In this document: positions 15,777 through 25,949 of the stretch, piece by piece
Numbering within the stretch: position 1 is the stretch's first letter
Layout of the letters: each line of letters opens with the position of its first letter
DNA from: JBDHHQ01 sp039586035
GTDB taxonomy: Bacteria; Gemmatimonadota; Gemmatimonadetes; Longimicrobiales; Gaopeijiaceae
Assembly: GCA_039586035.1 (NCBI GenBank)
Contig: JBDHLD010000035.1
Location: 1-64,000, forward strand
Direction of reading: 5' to 3'
DNA length: 64,000 nt
Translations under genes and position numbers: made by a program
Notes under the pieces: generated by a model
Database searches by the model: none
What the model saw: only the letters and a program-made list of their open reading frames with translations
What the model was told of the DNA's origin: nothing

Positions 15777-18074
15777 ATGAGCGAAGAGCCGAGAAGCGTG
15801 TTCGATGCTCTGCGCCAGCGGCGGATGTTCCATTGGCTGCTCGCCTACGCGGCCGGCGCCTGGGCCGTTGCGGAAGCTACGGGGTTCGCGATCGACAACT
15901 ACGATCTGCCTCGCCCCCTTCTCGACGTGGTGCTGTTCCTCATCGGGATCTTCCTGCCCATCACCGTCGTGCTCGTCTGGTATCACGGGCATCAGGGCCG
16001 CCAGCGGATCACGCGGTCGGAAGGGACGATACTGGCCATCCTGCTGACGTTGGCCGCTGTCGGCAGCTACCGGATCGCCACGTCTGAAAGCGGACTGGCC
16101 GGGGCGAGGGTCACGGACGGGGAGGTTTTCGTCGATCTGGGCGAGAGCTCCGTGGCCGTCTTCCCGTTCTACAACACTCTGCCGGGTGCGGAGTTCGAGT
16201 GGCTGGGCCGCGGCCTTGCCGAGATGCTCGCGACGCACATGGCGCAGATCGACGGTCTCCGAGTCGTCAGCGGTCAGCGGATCTTCGACCTCCTTCGACA
16301 ACAGGGCATCGAGCGATCCGCGGGCGTCCCGGACGGGATGGAGCTCCGGATCACGCGCTTGGCAGGGGCCCGGACGATGGTGAACGGGCGGATCCAGGGG
16401 AGCCCGGATCAGCTATCGATCGACGCCAAGCTCACGGACGTGCATACCGGCGAGATCCTCGCCAGCATCGAGGTACGTGGCCGCGACGTGTTCACGCTGG
16501 TCGATCGGGTGTCGGAACGCCTGTGTAGCGAAGTCGGGGGCGTCAGGGTCGCGAGCGTCGATCTGGTGCCCGTGACCGACCTGACCACCGCCAACATTCA
16601 GGCGTTCGCCGAGTACCAGCTGGGCCGCGAGGCTCAGGAGCGGTGGCTGCATCACGATGCCATCGACCATCTGCGGCGCGCGATCGAGCTGGACTCGACC
16701 TTTGCCAAGGCCTACCTGCACCTGGGTGTCGCGTTGGCCCAGGTCGGAGGCGTCAGCGATGCCACCCAGGCTTTCCAGGCCGCGAAAGACCACCGCAGGG
16801 CTGCTTCGGAACGGGACCGGCTGTTCATCGACGGTGTCTTGTCCCTCAACCAGGATCCGAGGGCGGGCGCCGCGATGCTGCGCGAGCTGCTCCGCAAATA
16901 CCCCGATGAGCGGTACGGTCGGCTCGTCCTTGCCTCGCACCTGGCCGTACGCAATCCGGGGGATTCCGAGGCGCGACAGTTGATCAGAGAGGCCATCGCG
17001 CTGGACCCCTTCTACGCGGCGGGATACAACAACCTCGCGTACCAGGAGTTGGCCGCCGGCAACGTCGTCGCCGCCGACTCGCTCAGCGACCGGTACATCG
17101 AGCTGGAGCCCGATCAGCCGAACCCGCTGGACACGAAGGGCGAGATCCTGGAGCACACGGGCCGTCACGCCGAGGCGCGCGCATCGTATCGAGAGGCTTT
17201 GCGCCTGAGGCCGGATTTCTTCGCGTCCCTCATCCACATCGTGCGCTCCTACCTGACAGAAGACAGTCCCTCGGCTGCCCGAGCGGAATTGGAGGACTTT
17301 CTGGAGTCCCCGGCCATCGAAACCCGAGTCGAAGCACGGCTGTTGATGGGTGACACATACGTCTGGGAGGGAGCGCTGGACGAGGGGACGGCGAGGTACG
17401 AGGCAGCGGATCGGGAGGCAGTCGAGTCGCACCGCCAAGACCTGAGGCTGCGGCCTCTCACCGAGCTCGTCCGCGTGTACCTGGATCAGAAGCGATTCGT
17501 GGACGCCGACTCCGTGATGGTCCGGGTCGAGAGCGTGGATCCGAATTACCCGTTCGGCTTCACGGTACGCTTCGAGACCCTGGCCGAGGCGGGGGACTGG
17601 GAAGGCCTGGTGGCCCTGCGAGACGAAGTCGAGGAGTTCTACGCTTCGGATCCTGACCGCCGTCTACTCGTTGGAGAGATGGTTGGACGGACCGAGATGC
17701 GCCTGGCGTTCGCGCGAGGTGACTACGAGCAAGTCCTCGAGATCGCGGAATCCATGGGGACGGTCCCGCCCGGAAGCCTGTATGGTTGGCCCCTCCTGCG
17801 CTCCATGCTTTCGCTCGGGCAAACGGAGACAGTGTTGGACGTGGTGCGTTCGCTCCTCCGACCGGACATCTTCGACCGTCCCGCTCGCTTCAGTCCCCTA
17901 CCTTACCGACGTCTCCAGTACCTCGAGGGCCGAGCCCTCGAAGCGGCAGGTGACACAGCGGGCGCGGTGGCCGTGTACGAGGCGTTCATCGAGGGCTTCG
18001 GAGACGGGGTAGCGAAGGTACCGTTCGTGGCCGACGCCCCCGAGCGCTTGCGGTTGCTGCGCTCCACCCAGTAG
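15777..18074 (+). CDS. membrane-anchored TPR protein with FlgO/TolB-like domain
   Basis: The 765-residue protein has three N-terminal membrane helices (about 17-39, 48-69 and 83-101), a periplasmic alpha/beta domain (about 120-270; SSVAVFPFYNTLPGAEFEWL, MLATHMAQIDGLRVVSGQRI, GARTMVNGRIQGSPDQLSID) of the FlgO or TolB N-terminal type, and then TPRs (about 275-700). This arrangement is widespread in proteins otherwise annotated as adenylate-cyclase or kinase-associated TPR proteins, where the N-terminal output is cytoplasmic; here there is no such output domain. The SVFDALRQRRMFHWLLAYAAGA start is characteristic. It probably serves as an envelope scaffold; a partner is not evident from context. 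The SD is weak. Confidence 0.75.
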   Translation: MSEEPRSVFDALRQRRMFHWLLAYAAGAWAVAEATGFAIDNYDLPRPLLDVVLFLIGIFLPITVVLVWYHGHQGRQRITRSEGTILAILLTLAAVGSYRIATSESGLAGARVTDGEVFVDLGESSVAVFPFYNTLPGAEFEWLGRGLAEMLATHMAQIDGLRVVSGQRIFDLLRQQGIERSAGVPDGMELRITRLAGARTMVNGRIQGSPDQLSIDAKLTDVHTGEILASIEVRGRDVFTLVDRVSERLCSEVGGVRVASVDLVPVTDLTTANIQAFAEYQLGREAQERWLHHDAIDHLRRAIELDSTFAKAYLHLGVALAQVGGVSDATQAFQAAKDHRRAASERDRLFIDGVLSLNQDPRAGAAMLRELLRKYPDERYGRLVLASHLAVRNPGDSEARQLIREAIALDPFYAAGYNNLAYQELAAGNVVAADSLSDRYIELEPDQPNPLDTKGEILEHTGRHAEARASYREALRLRPDFFASLIHIVRSYLTEDSPSAARAELEDFLESPAIETRVEARLLMGDTYVWEGALDEGTARYEAADREAVESHRQDLRLRPLTELVRVYLDQKRFVDADSVMVRVESVDPNYPFGFTVRFETLAEAGDWEGLVALRDEVEEFYASDPDRRLLVGEMVGRTEMRLAFARGDYEQVLEIAESMGTVPPGSLYGWPLLRSMLSLGQTETVLDVVRSLLRPDIFDRPARFSPLPYRRLQYLEGRALEAAGDTAGAVAVYEAFIEGFGDGVAKVPFVADAPERLRLLRSTQ

Positions 18075-18226
18075 GGATCGCGCGCCTTTTGGAGACGCCC
18101 CCCACCGCGCTTGGTGACCCGTCGTTGTCCGGTTTCGAGGCCAATCTGCGCATGAAGGGCCGAACGCGCCGTCCCGCCTGAAGACCGCGGCTCGGAGGTC
18201 CCTTGATCGCAAGACGGAGTCACACC

Positions 18227-19852
18227 ATGGACGCCCCAAGACAGATTGCCTCGACGCTCACGCTCTGCGCCGTTCTCGCCGCCACCACGAGCCTGCCCTC
18301 GGCGGCGCAGGAGACAGGTCACGCCGGGCACTCGACCTCTGCCGAGGTGGCGGTGCCCACGGACCAGGAAGGTCGGCCGCCCCTGTACGACGACCTCGGG
18401 GACCACCACTACCCGATCACCACATCGGCTCCCGAAGCCCAGGCTTACTTCGACCAGGGGCTTCGTCTCTACTACGCCTTCAACCACGCTGAGGCGATTC
18501 GCGCGTTCAACGAGGCCGAGCGACTCGATCCCGCGTGCGCGCTCTGCCCCTGGGGTGAGGCGCTCGCGCGAGGCCCGAACATCAACCTTCCGATGGACGC
18601 CGAGAACGCGCACGCCGCCTTCGACGCGATCCAGCGCGCGAGTGCACTGCGCGAGCGCGCCTCGGAGAAGGAGCGCGACCTGATCGACGCGCTCGCGACA
18701 CGGTACGCGGCCGAGGCTCCGGACGACCGGGCCACTCTCGACTCGACCTACGCCCAAGCGATGGGACGCCTGCTCGAGAGGTACCCTGACGATCCCGAGA
18801 TCGCGGTCCTGTACGGCGAAGCTCTCATGGATCTTCGTCCCTGGGACTACTGGACGTCACGCGAGAAGCTCGAGCCCAGTATCGCCCGGGCCGTCGAGCT
18901 GCTCAGCCGGGTCAGCGACGCCGATCCGAAGCACCCCGGAGCCTGCCACTTCTTCATCCACGCCGTCGAGGAGAACGAGCCCGAGCGGGCGGTCCCGTGT
19001 GCCGAGCGGCTCGCGGGTCTCATGCCCGGCGCCGGCCACCTCGTGCACATGCCCGGTCACATCTACATCCGGGTGGGCCGCTACGCCGACGCGATCGAGG
19101 CCAACCGGCACGCGGTTCACGCCGATGAGACCTACATCCAGGACCAGAGGCCGGGCGCGGGCATGTACACACTCGGGTACTACCCACACAACTACGACTT
19201 CCTGGCGTTCGCGGCGCTCATGGCGGGCAACGAGGGACAGTCGGTGGAGGCCGCGGACAAGGTCGCGGAGCTCATCCCTGCCGAGATGATCGGCACTCCG
19301 GGCATGGGCTTCCTCGAGCACTGGGCCACGCGCCATCTCCAGGTGCGCGTGCGCTTCGCTCGGTGGGACGAGATCCTCGGGACGCCCGAGCCCGCAGCCG
19401 AGCTGGCCCACGCCCGCGCCGTTTGGCACTTCGCCCGAGGTCGCGCCATGGCGGCCGGGGGGCGGCTGGACGAGGCGCAGGCCGAGCTCGAGGGCCTCCG
19501 CGCCGAGCTGAAGAGCCCTCGCCTGGACGGTCTGCGCCTGGAGTTCAATCAATCGCGCGACGTCCTCGCGATCGCCGAAGATCTTCTGGTCGGCCGGATC
19601 GAGGCGGCGCGGGGCGAGTGGGACCAAGCCATTGCGGCGCTCGAGGAGGCCGTGGCTCACGAAGACGCCTTGCTCTACGGTGAGCCCCCGGAGTGGACCG
19701 TGCCGGCACGGCAGGATCTGGCGGAGGTGCTACTCGATGCGGGGCGCACTGCGGACGCCATCCGGGTGTTCGAGGAGGATCTGGATCGCTTCCCCCGCAA
19801 CGTATGGTCGGAGCGGGGACTGGAATCGGCGCGGGAAACGGCGAGCCGGTAG
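18227..19852 (+). CDS. secreted TPR protein
   Basis: The 541-residue product has a signal peptide (MDAPRQIASTLTLCAVLAAT... ending SAAQ), a short His-containing linker, and a TPR-like helical body: AQAYFDQGLRLYYAFNHAEA, IRAFNEAERLDPACALCPWG, and repeated helix pairs to the end (DAGRTADAIRVFEEDLDRFP). A Cys pair in DPACALCPWGEA and many His residues (HPGACHFFIHAVEENE, GAGHLVHMPGHIYIRVGRY) are conserved-looking and hint at metal or heme contact; related proteins of this type are common and uncharacterised. Start 18227 follows GGAG at seven bases; a TTG at 18203 is less likely. Confidence 0.75.
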   Translation: MDAPRQIASTLTLCAVLAATTSLPSAAQETGHAGHSTSAEVAVPTDQEGRPPLYDDLGDHHYPITTSAPEAQAYFDQGLRLYYAFNHAEAIRAFNEAERLDPACALCPWGEALARGPNINLPMDAENAHAAFDAIQRASALRERASEKERDLIDALATRYAAEAPDDRATLDSTYAQAMGRLLERYPDDPEIAVLYGEALMDLRPWDYWTSREKLEPSIARAVELLSRVSDADPKHPGACHFFIHAVEENEPERAVPCAERLAGLMPGAGHLVHMPGHIYIRVGRYADAIEANRHAVHADETYIQDQRPGAGMYTLGYYPHNYDFLAFAALMAGNEGQSVEAADKVAELIPAEMIGTPGMGFLEHWATRHLQVRVRFARWDEILGTPEPAAELAHARAVWHFARGRAMAAGGRLDEAQAELEGLRAELKSPRLDGLRLEFNQSRDVLAIAEDLLVGRIEAARGEWDQAIAALEEAVAHEDALLYGEPPEWTVPARQDLAEVLLDAGRTADAIRVFEEDLDRFPRNVWSERGLESARETASR

Positions 19853-19926
19853 CCGTCCGAAGGAGCGTCGTTCGCGCACCTGTTGGCGCACTTGAGGTCG
19901 GGAGCTCCACCATCCCATCTTCCTGG

Positions 19927-21498
19927 ATGGTGAACGTGATACCCGATCTGTCGGCTGCGCGCACCGGGGCTCGACTGCTCGGAAGATTGCCGCGGTTTCT
20001 TCGCCAATCGCTGGACCTGAGCGAAGCCAGGCAGATCCTGGCAAGCCGCCTCGAGACCCGGCAGGCGAGGTTCCTTCGGCTGGTCCGTGCCTCCCGGGAG
20101 CATCCCTATCGACGGCTGCTCGACCATGTAGGCTGCGGGTTCGGCGACGTTCGAGAGTTGGTAGAGACGGAGGGGCTGGAAGGAGCCCTGGCCTCCCTCC
20201 TCGACAAGGGAGTCTACCTGTCGGTGGAGGAGTTCAAGGGCCGGGTGCCAGTGAAACGCGGCAGCCTCTCGTTTGCCTCCGCCGAGTTGCCCGCCCAAAA
20301 CCCCCTCTGCCAGGCCCACCTTTCGGTTCAAAGCAGCGGAAGCCGTGGCCGCTCTGGGCCGGTCCTCATGGACCTGGCCTACGTCCGGGCGTGTGCGGTG
20401 AACGCGGCGTTGGCTCTGGATGCCCGCGGAGGGAGCGACTGGCTGAAGGCGGACTGGGAGACTCCTGGCGGATCACGCTTCAGGCTGCTCAAGTACAGCT
20501 GTTTCGGGGCACCGCCGGTGCGGTGGTTTTCGCAGCTGGACCCCGATGCGTCGCAGCTGCACCCCCTTCACCGGTGGAGCCGGCGCGCCATGCGGTGGGG
20601 AAGTCGGATCTCTGGCGTGCGTCTTCCTGCACCGGTCCATGCTTCGGTGGACGACCCGGTCCTCATCGCGGAGTGGGCCCGGGGCGTCGTGCGAGAGGGG
20701 CAGACCCCTCACCTCTTCACCTTTCCCAGCTCTGCCGTCTGTTTGTGCCATAGCGCATCGGAAGCCGGGATCGAGCTGGACGGTCTCCAGCTGACCATCT
20801 CAGGAGAGCCCATCACAGAGGCACGACTGAGAACCATCCGGAAGGCCGGCGCTAGCGCCGTGCCACGTTACGGCACGATGGAGTGTGGCCCCATCGGTTA
20901 CGGGTGTCTGGCACCGGAAGCCACCGACGATGTGCATGTGCAGCGGGATCTCCACGGCTTGATCCAAGCCGAGGGCGGGGGCGAACAGTGGGGGCTTCGG
21001 CCGTCGGCCCTCTTCATCACGACGCTCCATGCGGCCGCGCCATTCTTCATGCTCAACGTCTCCATGGGCGACCAGGGCATCATGGAAGAGCGCTCTTGCG
21101 GCTGCCCATTGGAGGACGAGGGCTGGCCCACCCACCTTCACGGCGTCCGCAGCTTCGAGAAGCTTACCGGAAGCGGAATGACGTTCCTGGACACCGACGT
21201 CATCACGGTGTTGGAGGAGCATCTGCCGTCCGTCTTCGGGGGCGCGCCGACCGACTATCAGCTCATGGAGAGTGAGACCGAACAGGGCCACGCGGTGCTT
21301 TCGCTCCTGGTCCACCCCGATCTGGGCCCCCTCGACCCACGTGCGGTCTCCGAGAGCTTCCTCTCTGCGCTAGGAGCTCAGAACTCGGAGAATCGCCTCA
21401 TGGAGATGGCTTGGCGCAACAGTGGTATCCTGAGGGTCGAGCGCCGAGCGCCCCGAAAGACCCGCTCCGGCAAGATCCTCCATCTACACGTCGAGTGA
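19927..21498 (+). CDS. PaaK/LuxE-like adenylate-forming ligase
   Basis: The 523-residue protein resembles phenylacetate-CoA ligase-type and LuxE-like adenylating enzymes. Signs are a P-loop-like SVQSSGSRGRSGPVLMDLAY (usual SSGTTGxP), YGTMECGPIGYGCLAPEA in the position of the aromatic-Glu motif, an Asp in MTFLDTDVITVLEE, and a C-terminal RKTRSGKILHLHVE, where the Lys of SGKI is the usual second-step lysine. The N-terminal helices (ASRLETRQARFLRLVRASRE, HPYRRLLDHVGCGFGDVREL) fit the PaaK fold. It would activate a carboxylic acid as an acyl-adenylate; the acceptor (CoA or protein) is unknown. The ATG at 19927 lies 74 bases after the TPR gene; no strong SD is visible. Confidence 0.65.
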   Translation: MVNVIPDLSAARTGARLLGRLPRFLRQSLDLSEARQILASRLETRQARFLRLVRASREHPYRRLLDHVGCGFGDVRELVETEGLEGALASLLDKGVYLSVEEFKGRVPVKRGSLSFASAELPAQNPLCQAHLSVQSSGSRGRSGPVLMDLAYVRACAVNAALALDARGGSDWLKADWETPGGSRFRLLKYSCFGAPPVRWFSQLDPDASQLHPLHRWSRRAMRWGSRISGVRLPAPVHASVDDPVLIAEWARGVVREGQTPHLFTFPSSAVCLCHSASEAGIELDGLQLTISGEPITEARLRTIRKAGASAVPRYGTMECGPIGYGCLAPEATDDVHVQRDLHGLIQAEGGGEQWGLRPSALFITTLHAAAPFFMLNVSMGDQGIMEERSCGCPLEDEGWPTHLHGVRSFEKLTGSGMTFLDTDVITVLEEHLPSVFGGAPTDYQLMESETEQGHAVLSLLVHPDLGPLDPRAVSESFLSALGAQNSENRLMEMAWRNSGILRVERRAPRKTRSGKILHLHVE

Positions 21499-21587
21499 CG
21501 GTCAGGGCGTGGCTTGGAGGACGCATCGAACGCCTCCTCAATGATCGGCGCACGTGGTCGCTCGAGCTTGCCCGCGCGGATTCAGCC

Positions 21588-23036
21588 CTACCGCTCCGAC
21601 ACCGGCGCCCCCATCTCACTGGCATACGCCGCCCGAAGCGCCTGGTGGTACTGATCGAGCAACCCGGCAAGGGTGCGGTGCTCCTCCTCCACGGCCTCCC
21701 GGAGGTCGGGTCGGGTCAGGAAGTCGTACAGCACGGACGACATGATCTCGGCGCTGACCCGGAAGCCCGTGTGGCCGATCTCGCTGAACGTATCGTTCAA
21801 CATGCCGCGGGTGTGGTTCGCTTCCGTCGAGCTGAACACGCTGATGCCGATGCCCGGAATGTCCTTCGTCACGACTCCGGTTTCCTCGTATCCGGCGGGA
21901 CGCCTGGGCTCCGGACTGATGTTCGGCGCGTCGAGCTCCTGGGCGTAGGCGAACGAGAGCTCCTGCAACGTCCCGAGGGAGATGCCGTCGCGGTACTCAC
22001 CGTAGCGGTCGATCTCGACTTCGGTGCCCGTGGCCAGCGCGGCGCCCCGGGCAGCATCATCCATCATCTTGTTGATGTGCTCGAGGTACACCGGATCCGG
22101 ATAGCGGATGTAGTAGTCCACCACGGCCCGTTGCGGCACCACGTTGGGAGCGTCACCCCCCTCCGGGATCACCCCCTGGATCGACGCCTCCGGACGCAGC
22201 GTCGAGCGCAATCCGTCGACCAGGGTGAAGAAGTGGACGGCCGCCTCGAGGGCGTTCCGGCCGTGCCAGGACGACATCTGATGGGACGCCTTTCCGCGGA
22301 ACGTGTACTTGACCTCGTTGATGTTCAGGCAGCAGCTGCCGAAGCCGGGCAGGGCCCGGGACGTCTGGGTGACGCCATGGCTCCGGATCAGGATGTCGGC
22401 GCCGTCGAAGACCCCGGCCTCGTGCATGATGACCTTGGCGGGAGGGCCCACCTCTTCGGCCGGCGTCCCGTAGATGCGAATTCGTCCCGGCGTGCCCGAC
22501 GCGCTCATATGCTCGGCCATGGCGAACGCCGAGGCGAACACGATGGGCGTCTGCGCGTTGTGCTGATCGCCGTGGTAGGGTCCGTCCGCGTCGCGGAGCG
22601 CGTCGTACTCGCCGATCAGCCCGAGCATGAGGCCATCGGCGCCGGCCGGGGCCGTCCAGGTGGCGACGAAGGCCGTCTCGAGACCGGCCACCCCCACTTC
22701 CACTTCCCACCCTCGCTCCCGCAGGACGCCGGTGAGCGTGTCGACCGCCAGGAACTCCTCCCAGCCCACCTCCGGGTTGTGTCCGATGAAGTCGCTCAGC
22801 GCCTGCATCTCCGACTCCCAGAGCTCGGTCGTGCGACGCACCAGGGCGTCGCGGTCCGCGTCGTTCCTTCCCGCCAGCTCGCGTGCCCTGCCCGTCGGAT
22901 CGAGGCGAGCCTGCAGCTCGTCGATCTGCCGCACGATGTCGCGTGCGGCCGCGCGCTCGGTCACGGTGGTCTGGGCGAGGACCGGGATGGGGACCGTCAG
23001 AAGCGTCGACAAGAACAAGAGGCGGAGGGCCGGCAT
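21588..23036 (-). CDS. exported M20-family amidohydrolase (aminobenzoyl-glutamate utilisation B-like)
   Basis: The 482-residue protein has a signal peptide (MPALRLLFLSTLLTVPIPVLAQ) and an M20 metallohydrolase body of the AbgB/amidohydrolase type. Metal-site elements are LMLGLIGEYDALRDADG, HGDQHNAQTP (in place of the usual GHxCGHN), YGTPAEEVGPPAKVIMHEAG with the catalytic/ligand Glu pair, and a late HTGFRVSAEIM. The lid domain carries YTFRGKASHQMSSWHGRNAL. Such enzymes remove the amino-acid part of N-acyl or N-aroyl amino acids. The start at 23036 has GGAG seven bases upstream, the same leader string (CGGAGTCACACC) that precedes the TPR gene at 18227. It is convergent with the ligase gene. Confidence 0.85.
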   Translation of the reverse strand: MPALRLLFLSTLLTVPIPVLAQTTVTERAAARDIVRQIDELQARLDPTGRARELAGRNDADRDALVRRTTELWESEMQALSDFIGHNPEVGWEEFLAVDTLTGVLRERGWEVEVGVAGLETAFVATWTAPAGADGLMLGLIGEYDALRDADGPYHGDQHNAQTPIVFASAFAMAEHMSASGTPGRIRIYGTPAEEVGPPAKVIMHEAGVFDGADILIRSHGVTQTSRALPGFGSCCLNINEVKYTFRGKASHQMSSWHGRNALEAAVHFFTLVDGLRSTLRPEASIQGVIPEGGDAPNVVPQRAVVDYYIRYPDPVYLEHINKMMDDAARGAALATGTEVEIDRYGEYRDGISLGTLQELSFAYAQELDAPNISPEPRRPAGYEETGVVTKDIPGIGISVFSSTEANHTRGMLNDTFSEIGHTGFRVSAEIMSSVLYDFLTRPDLREAVEEEHRTLAGLLDQYHQALRAAYASEMGAPVSER

Positions 23037-23387
23037 GGTGTGACTCCGAATCGGTGGTTCCATTGAGAGCGGTAGGCCCAAGCTAACGGTCGCGGCGCAC
23101 TGCCGTCGACGCTCGGTTTGGACCAAAGGGGCAGCTAGCGCGTGGTCCCCGTTGGCTTCACACGCGCCTTCCGACTTTGACTCCGATTGCCGCATCTCCC
23201 GAGCCGGAAGCCGCGATTGCGCCAGCTTGCGCCTGGACCTAACATCGGCGCCCCGAGCTCCCAGCGAATCGACCCGGTACGGTCGAGCAGGTCCACCAAC
23301 GTCCGAGCGCCGATGGGTCGAGACGCTTCCCGCTGCGTACCAATGGCCCCCGTAGGCCAACGGACGCCTTGAATCCGGAGGTTGGAG
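23037..23387. other. gene-free stretch between divergent genes
   Basis: These 351 bases separate the leftward M20 gene from the rightward SnoaL-like gene. I find no credible coding frame, tRNA or terminator. Promoters for both genes are expected here but none can be read with confidence. Confidence 0.4.
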
Positions 23388-23747
23388 ATGGAGAACTTCG
23401 AGAGGTACCTGGCCGCGTTCGATGGATCGACCGACTGGACCACGATTCAGCCGCTATTCGACGACGCTTTCCATGACGATGCAGTGTTCATCACTGCTGA
23501 CGCCGAGCTGAACAAGGGCCAGTGGGCAGCGATGGCCAAGGGACTGCGCGAAAAGGGAAGCGTGGTTTCCGACTTCGAGGTCACCGGCGGGGAGGGGGAC
23601 TCGATCTACTACAAGGTGACGGTCACCCCGGCCGGCGGCCATCCCATGCACCTTGCTGCCAAAGGCACCTTGAAGGACGGGCAGCTATTGCGCGTCGAGC
23701 CGATCGATCCGGCTGCCTACTCCGAAATGGTCCAGCGCAGCTCCTAG
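23388..23747 (+). CDS. cytoplasmic SnoaL-like (NTF2-fold) protein
   Basis: The 119-residue protein is a single NTF2-like domain with no signal peptide: NFERYLAAFDGSTDWTTIQP, FHDDAVFITADAELNKGQWA, YYKVTVTPAGGHPMHLAAKG, and the closing VEPIDPAAYSEM. SnoaL-like proteins either bind small hydrophobic ligands or act as cyclases/isomerases; the substrate cannot be told. GGAGG (23378-23382) lies five bases before the ATG. The S9 peptidase follows after 139 bases. Confidence 0.7.
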   Translation: MENFERYLAAFDGSTDWTTIQPLFDDAFHDDAVFITADAELNKGQWAAMAKGLREKGSVVSDFEVTGGEGDSIYYKVTVTPAGGHPMHLAAKGTLKDGQLLRVEPIDPAAYSEMVQRSS

Positions 23748-23886
23748 AGTCCCACACAGGCGGGTCGCGCCAAACACTCCCTCCTGTCGGCACCACCTGT
23801 GGCTGGTCGCCGCGCCGGGGCTCGCTGAACCGACAGGCCCACGGGTCTCGTAGGGCTTCTCGAGCTCCGACCGTGGGAGGTAGCCG

Positions 23887-25824
23887 GTGACAACAGTAGC
23901 CCGATGGCTGGCCGCGTTGGCCGCGCTGTCCGTCGTGCACGTGGTCGTCTTTCTAGCGGTGACCGGCGTCCCGAAACCGCCCGCGATCACGGCGGTCGAC
24001 GTGAACCGAGTCGCTTGGGCTCCGCTGGTCGAGAACACCCTCCGGCGCGTCGAGGCTCGTGAGTCCCGAAGGCTCGTGGGGTGGATGCCGGACGGCTCGG
24101 GTCTGATGACCATCGCCCCGCGTCTTCTGTTCGACGCCCGACTCCACGTCGTGCGCGAACCTGGGGGGAAGGTGGAGTTGTTGCCTCGCATCCCACGCGA
24201 CGCGCAGGTCTATCCCGCTCCCGGGCGGCCGTATCTGGTCTTTGCGACCGATCGCGATGGAGACGAACAATACAACTTCTTCCGGTGGGACCTCGACGAC
24301 GCGGAGGCGGAGCTGCTCACCTCCGGAGAGGAGCGCGCTGCGATGGGCGCCTTCGAGCCGGACGGGCATCGGTTGGCGTACGTCAGCACACGGCGGAACG
24401 GTCGCGACTTCGACCTCTATGTCATGGACGTCCGAGACGCGAGCACCGATCGGCTGGTGGCGGAGATGGACGGGCTCTGGCGCGCGGTGGCGTGGTCTCC
24501 GACATCGGAGTCCGTCCTGCTCGGTCGGGCCGTGTCCAACCTGGATCTCCAGCTCTTCGTGTTCGACCTGGAAGACGGATCGCTGCGCAGGCTCGAGACC
24601 GATGTCGACGGCCGGGCGAGGGTCGCTTCAGCGATCTGGAGCCGAGACGGCCGTTCGATCTACTACGCGAGCGACCGAAGCAGCGAATTCACTCATCTCC
24701 GAAAGCTCGACCTGGAGTCCGGTCGGGAAGTGGTCCTCTCCGAGGAGATTCACTGGGACGTCGAGTCCGTCCAGGAGTACGGCGACGGCTCGCGACTCCT
24801 CGTATCCGTAAACGAAGACGGGCGTACCCGATACTACACGACCGACCCCTCGGGCGGCGGATTCCGCCCCCTCGACCTCTTCGAGTCCGGCCAAATGGTC
24901 GCGACGCTACATCCTTCCGACCCCCTGATCCTGGTCAACCACACGGACGCGCGCGGCCTCGTGCGCGGGTTCGTCTACGATCTGCGTTCAGGAGAGCTGG
25001 AACAGTGGGTTGGCGGTGGCGTCAGGGACTCGGAGCTGCCGACCGCGCGGCTGGTGCGGTACCCGACGTTCGACGAGGTTGACGGAGCACCGCGCATGAT
25101 CCCGGCCTTCGTGTACCCCGGAGCCGGAGACGGCCCTCGGCCCGTGTTAATCGACATCCACGGGGGACCGGAGGCGCAGGCGCGCCTTCGGGCAGGGCAA
25201 TCAGCCTCCCGGCGCGCGGGAATAACGGTGATCACGCCCAACGTCCGCGGGTCGACCGGGTATGGGCGCACGTACACCTCCCTCGACGACTGGTGGCTCC
25301 GCGAAGACGCCGTCCGCGACATTGGGTCCCTCTTGGACTGGATCGTCGAACAGCCGGACCTGGACGAGGATCGGGTCGCTGTCATCGGCGGGTCCTACGG
25401 GGGGTACATGGTGCTCGCCTCACTCGTCCACTATAGCTCGCGCCTTCGGTGCGGAGTCGACGTCGTCGGCGTGAGCAATTTCGTGACGTTCCTCGAGAAC
25501 ACCGCCGAGTACCGCAAGGACCTGCGGCGGGCCGAGTACGGCGACGAACGCATTCCGGAGATGCGGACGTTTCTCGAAGAGATCTCGCCCTTGAACAACG
25601 CGGACAGGATCTCGTCCCGGCTCATGGTGGTGCAGGGCGCCAACGACCCTCGAGTTCCGGTCGGGGAGTCTCGACAGATGGTGGAACGCCTCCGGTCCCA
25701 GGGGCTGGATGTGTCGTACATCGAAGGCGCGAACGAGGGCCACGGGTTTCGGGAGCCCTGGAACGCGCTGTGGGCGGGTCTGGCGCAGCAGGACTTCACG
25801 CGGGACTGCCTGTTGGGGGAGTAG
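23887..25824 (+). CDS. S9-family prolyl oligopeptidase-like serine peptidase
   Basis: The 645-residue protein has an N-terminal hydrophobic segment (about 5-27) that anchors or exports it, a beta-propeller (about 60-390; RPYLVFATDRDGDEQYNFFR, DGHRLAYVSTRRNGRDFDLY, RSIYYASDRSSEFTHLRKLD), and a C-terminal alpha/beta hydrolase domain. The triad reads Ser503 in VAVIGGSYGGYMVL, Asp587 in VVQGANDPRVP and His619 in ANEGHGF. VLIDIHGGPEAQ supplies the oxyanion strand. This fits acylaminoacyl-peptidase/DPP-IV-like S9 enzymes that clip short peptides. The GTG start at 23887 has GGGAGG seven bases upstream. Confidence 0.9.
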   Translation: MTTVARWLAALAALSVVHVVVFLAVTGVPKPPAITAVDVNRVAWAPLVENTLRRVEARESRRLVGWMPDGSGLMTIAPRLLFDARLHVVREPGGKVELLPRIPRDAQVYPAPGRPYLVFATDRDGDEQYNFFRWDLDDAEAELLTSGEERAAMGAFEPDGHRLAYVSTRRNGRDFDLYVMDVRDASTDRLVAEMDGLWRAVAWSPTSESVLLGRAVSNLDLQLFVFDLEDGSLRRLETDVDGRARVASAIWSRDGRSIYYASDRSSEFTHLRKLDLESGREVVLSEEIHWDVESVQEYGDGSRLLVSVNEDGRTRYYTTDPSGGGFRPLDLFESGQMVATLHPSDPLILVNHTDARGLVRGFVYDLRSGELEQWVGGGVRDSELPTARLVRYPTFDEVDGAPRMIPAFVYPGAGDGPRPVLIDIHGGPEAQARLRAGQSASRRAGITVITPNVRGSTGYGRTYTSLDDWWLREDAVRDIGSLLDWIVEQPDLDEDRVAVIGGSYGGYMVLASLVHYSSRLRCGVDVVGVSNFVTFLENTAEYRKDLRRAEYGDERIPEMRTFLEEISPLNNADRISSRLMVVQGANDPRVPVGESRQMVERLRSQGLDVSYIEGANEGHGFREPWNALWAGLAQQDFTRDCLLGE

Positions 25825-25949
25825 CGAGCGACCGTCTCCCTTGCCAGCTCCGGGAGCACTTCCCTATTTTCGGGATACCTTCGGTCCCATCCGGCCACGT
25901 GCGAATTCACATCACCCGCAGGTCTCATCCGAGCGACCGTTGGCGCGCC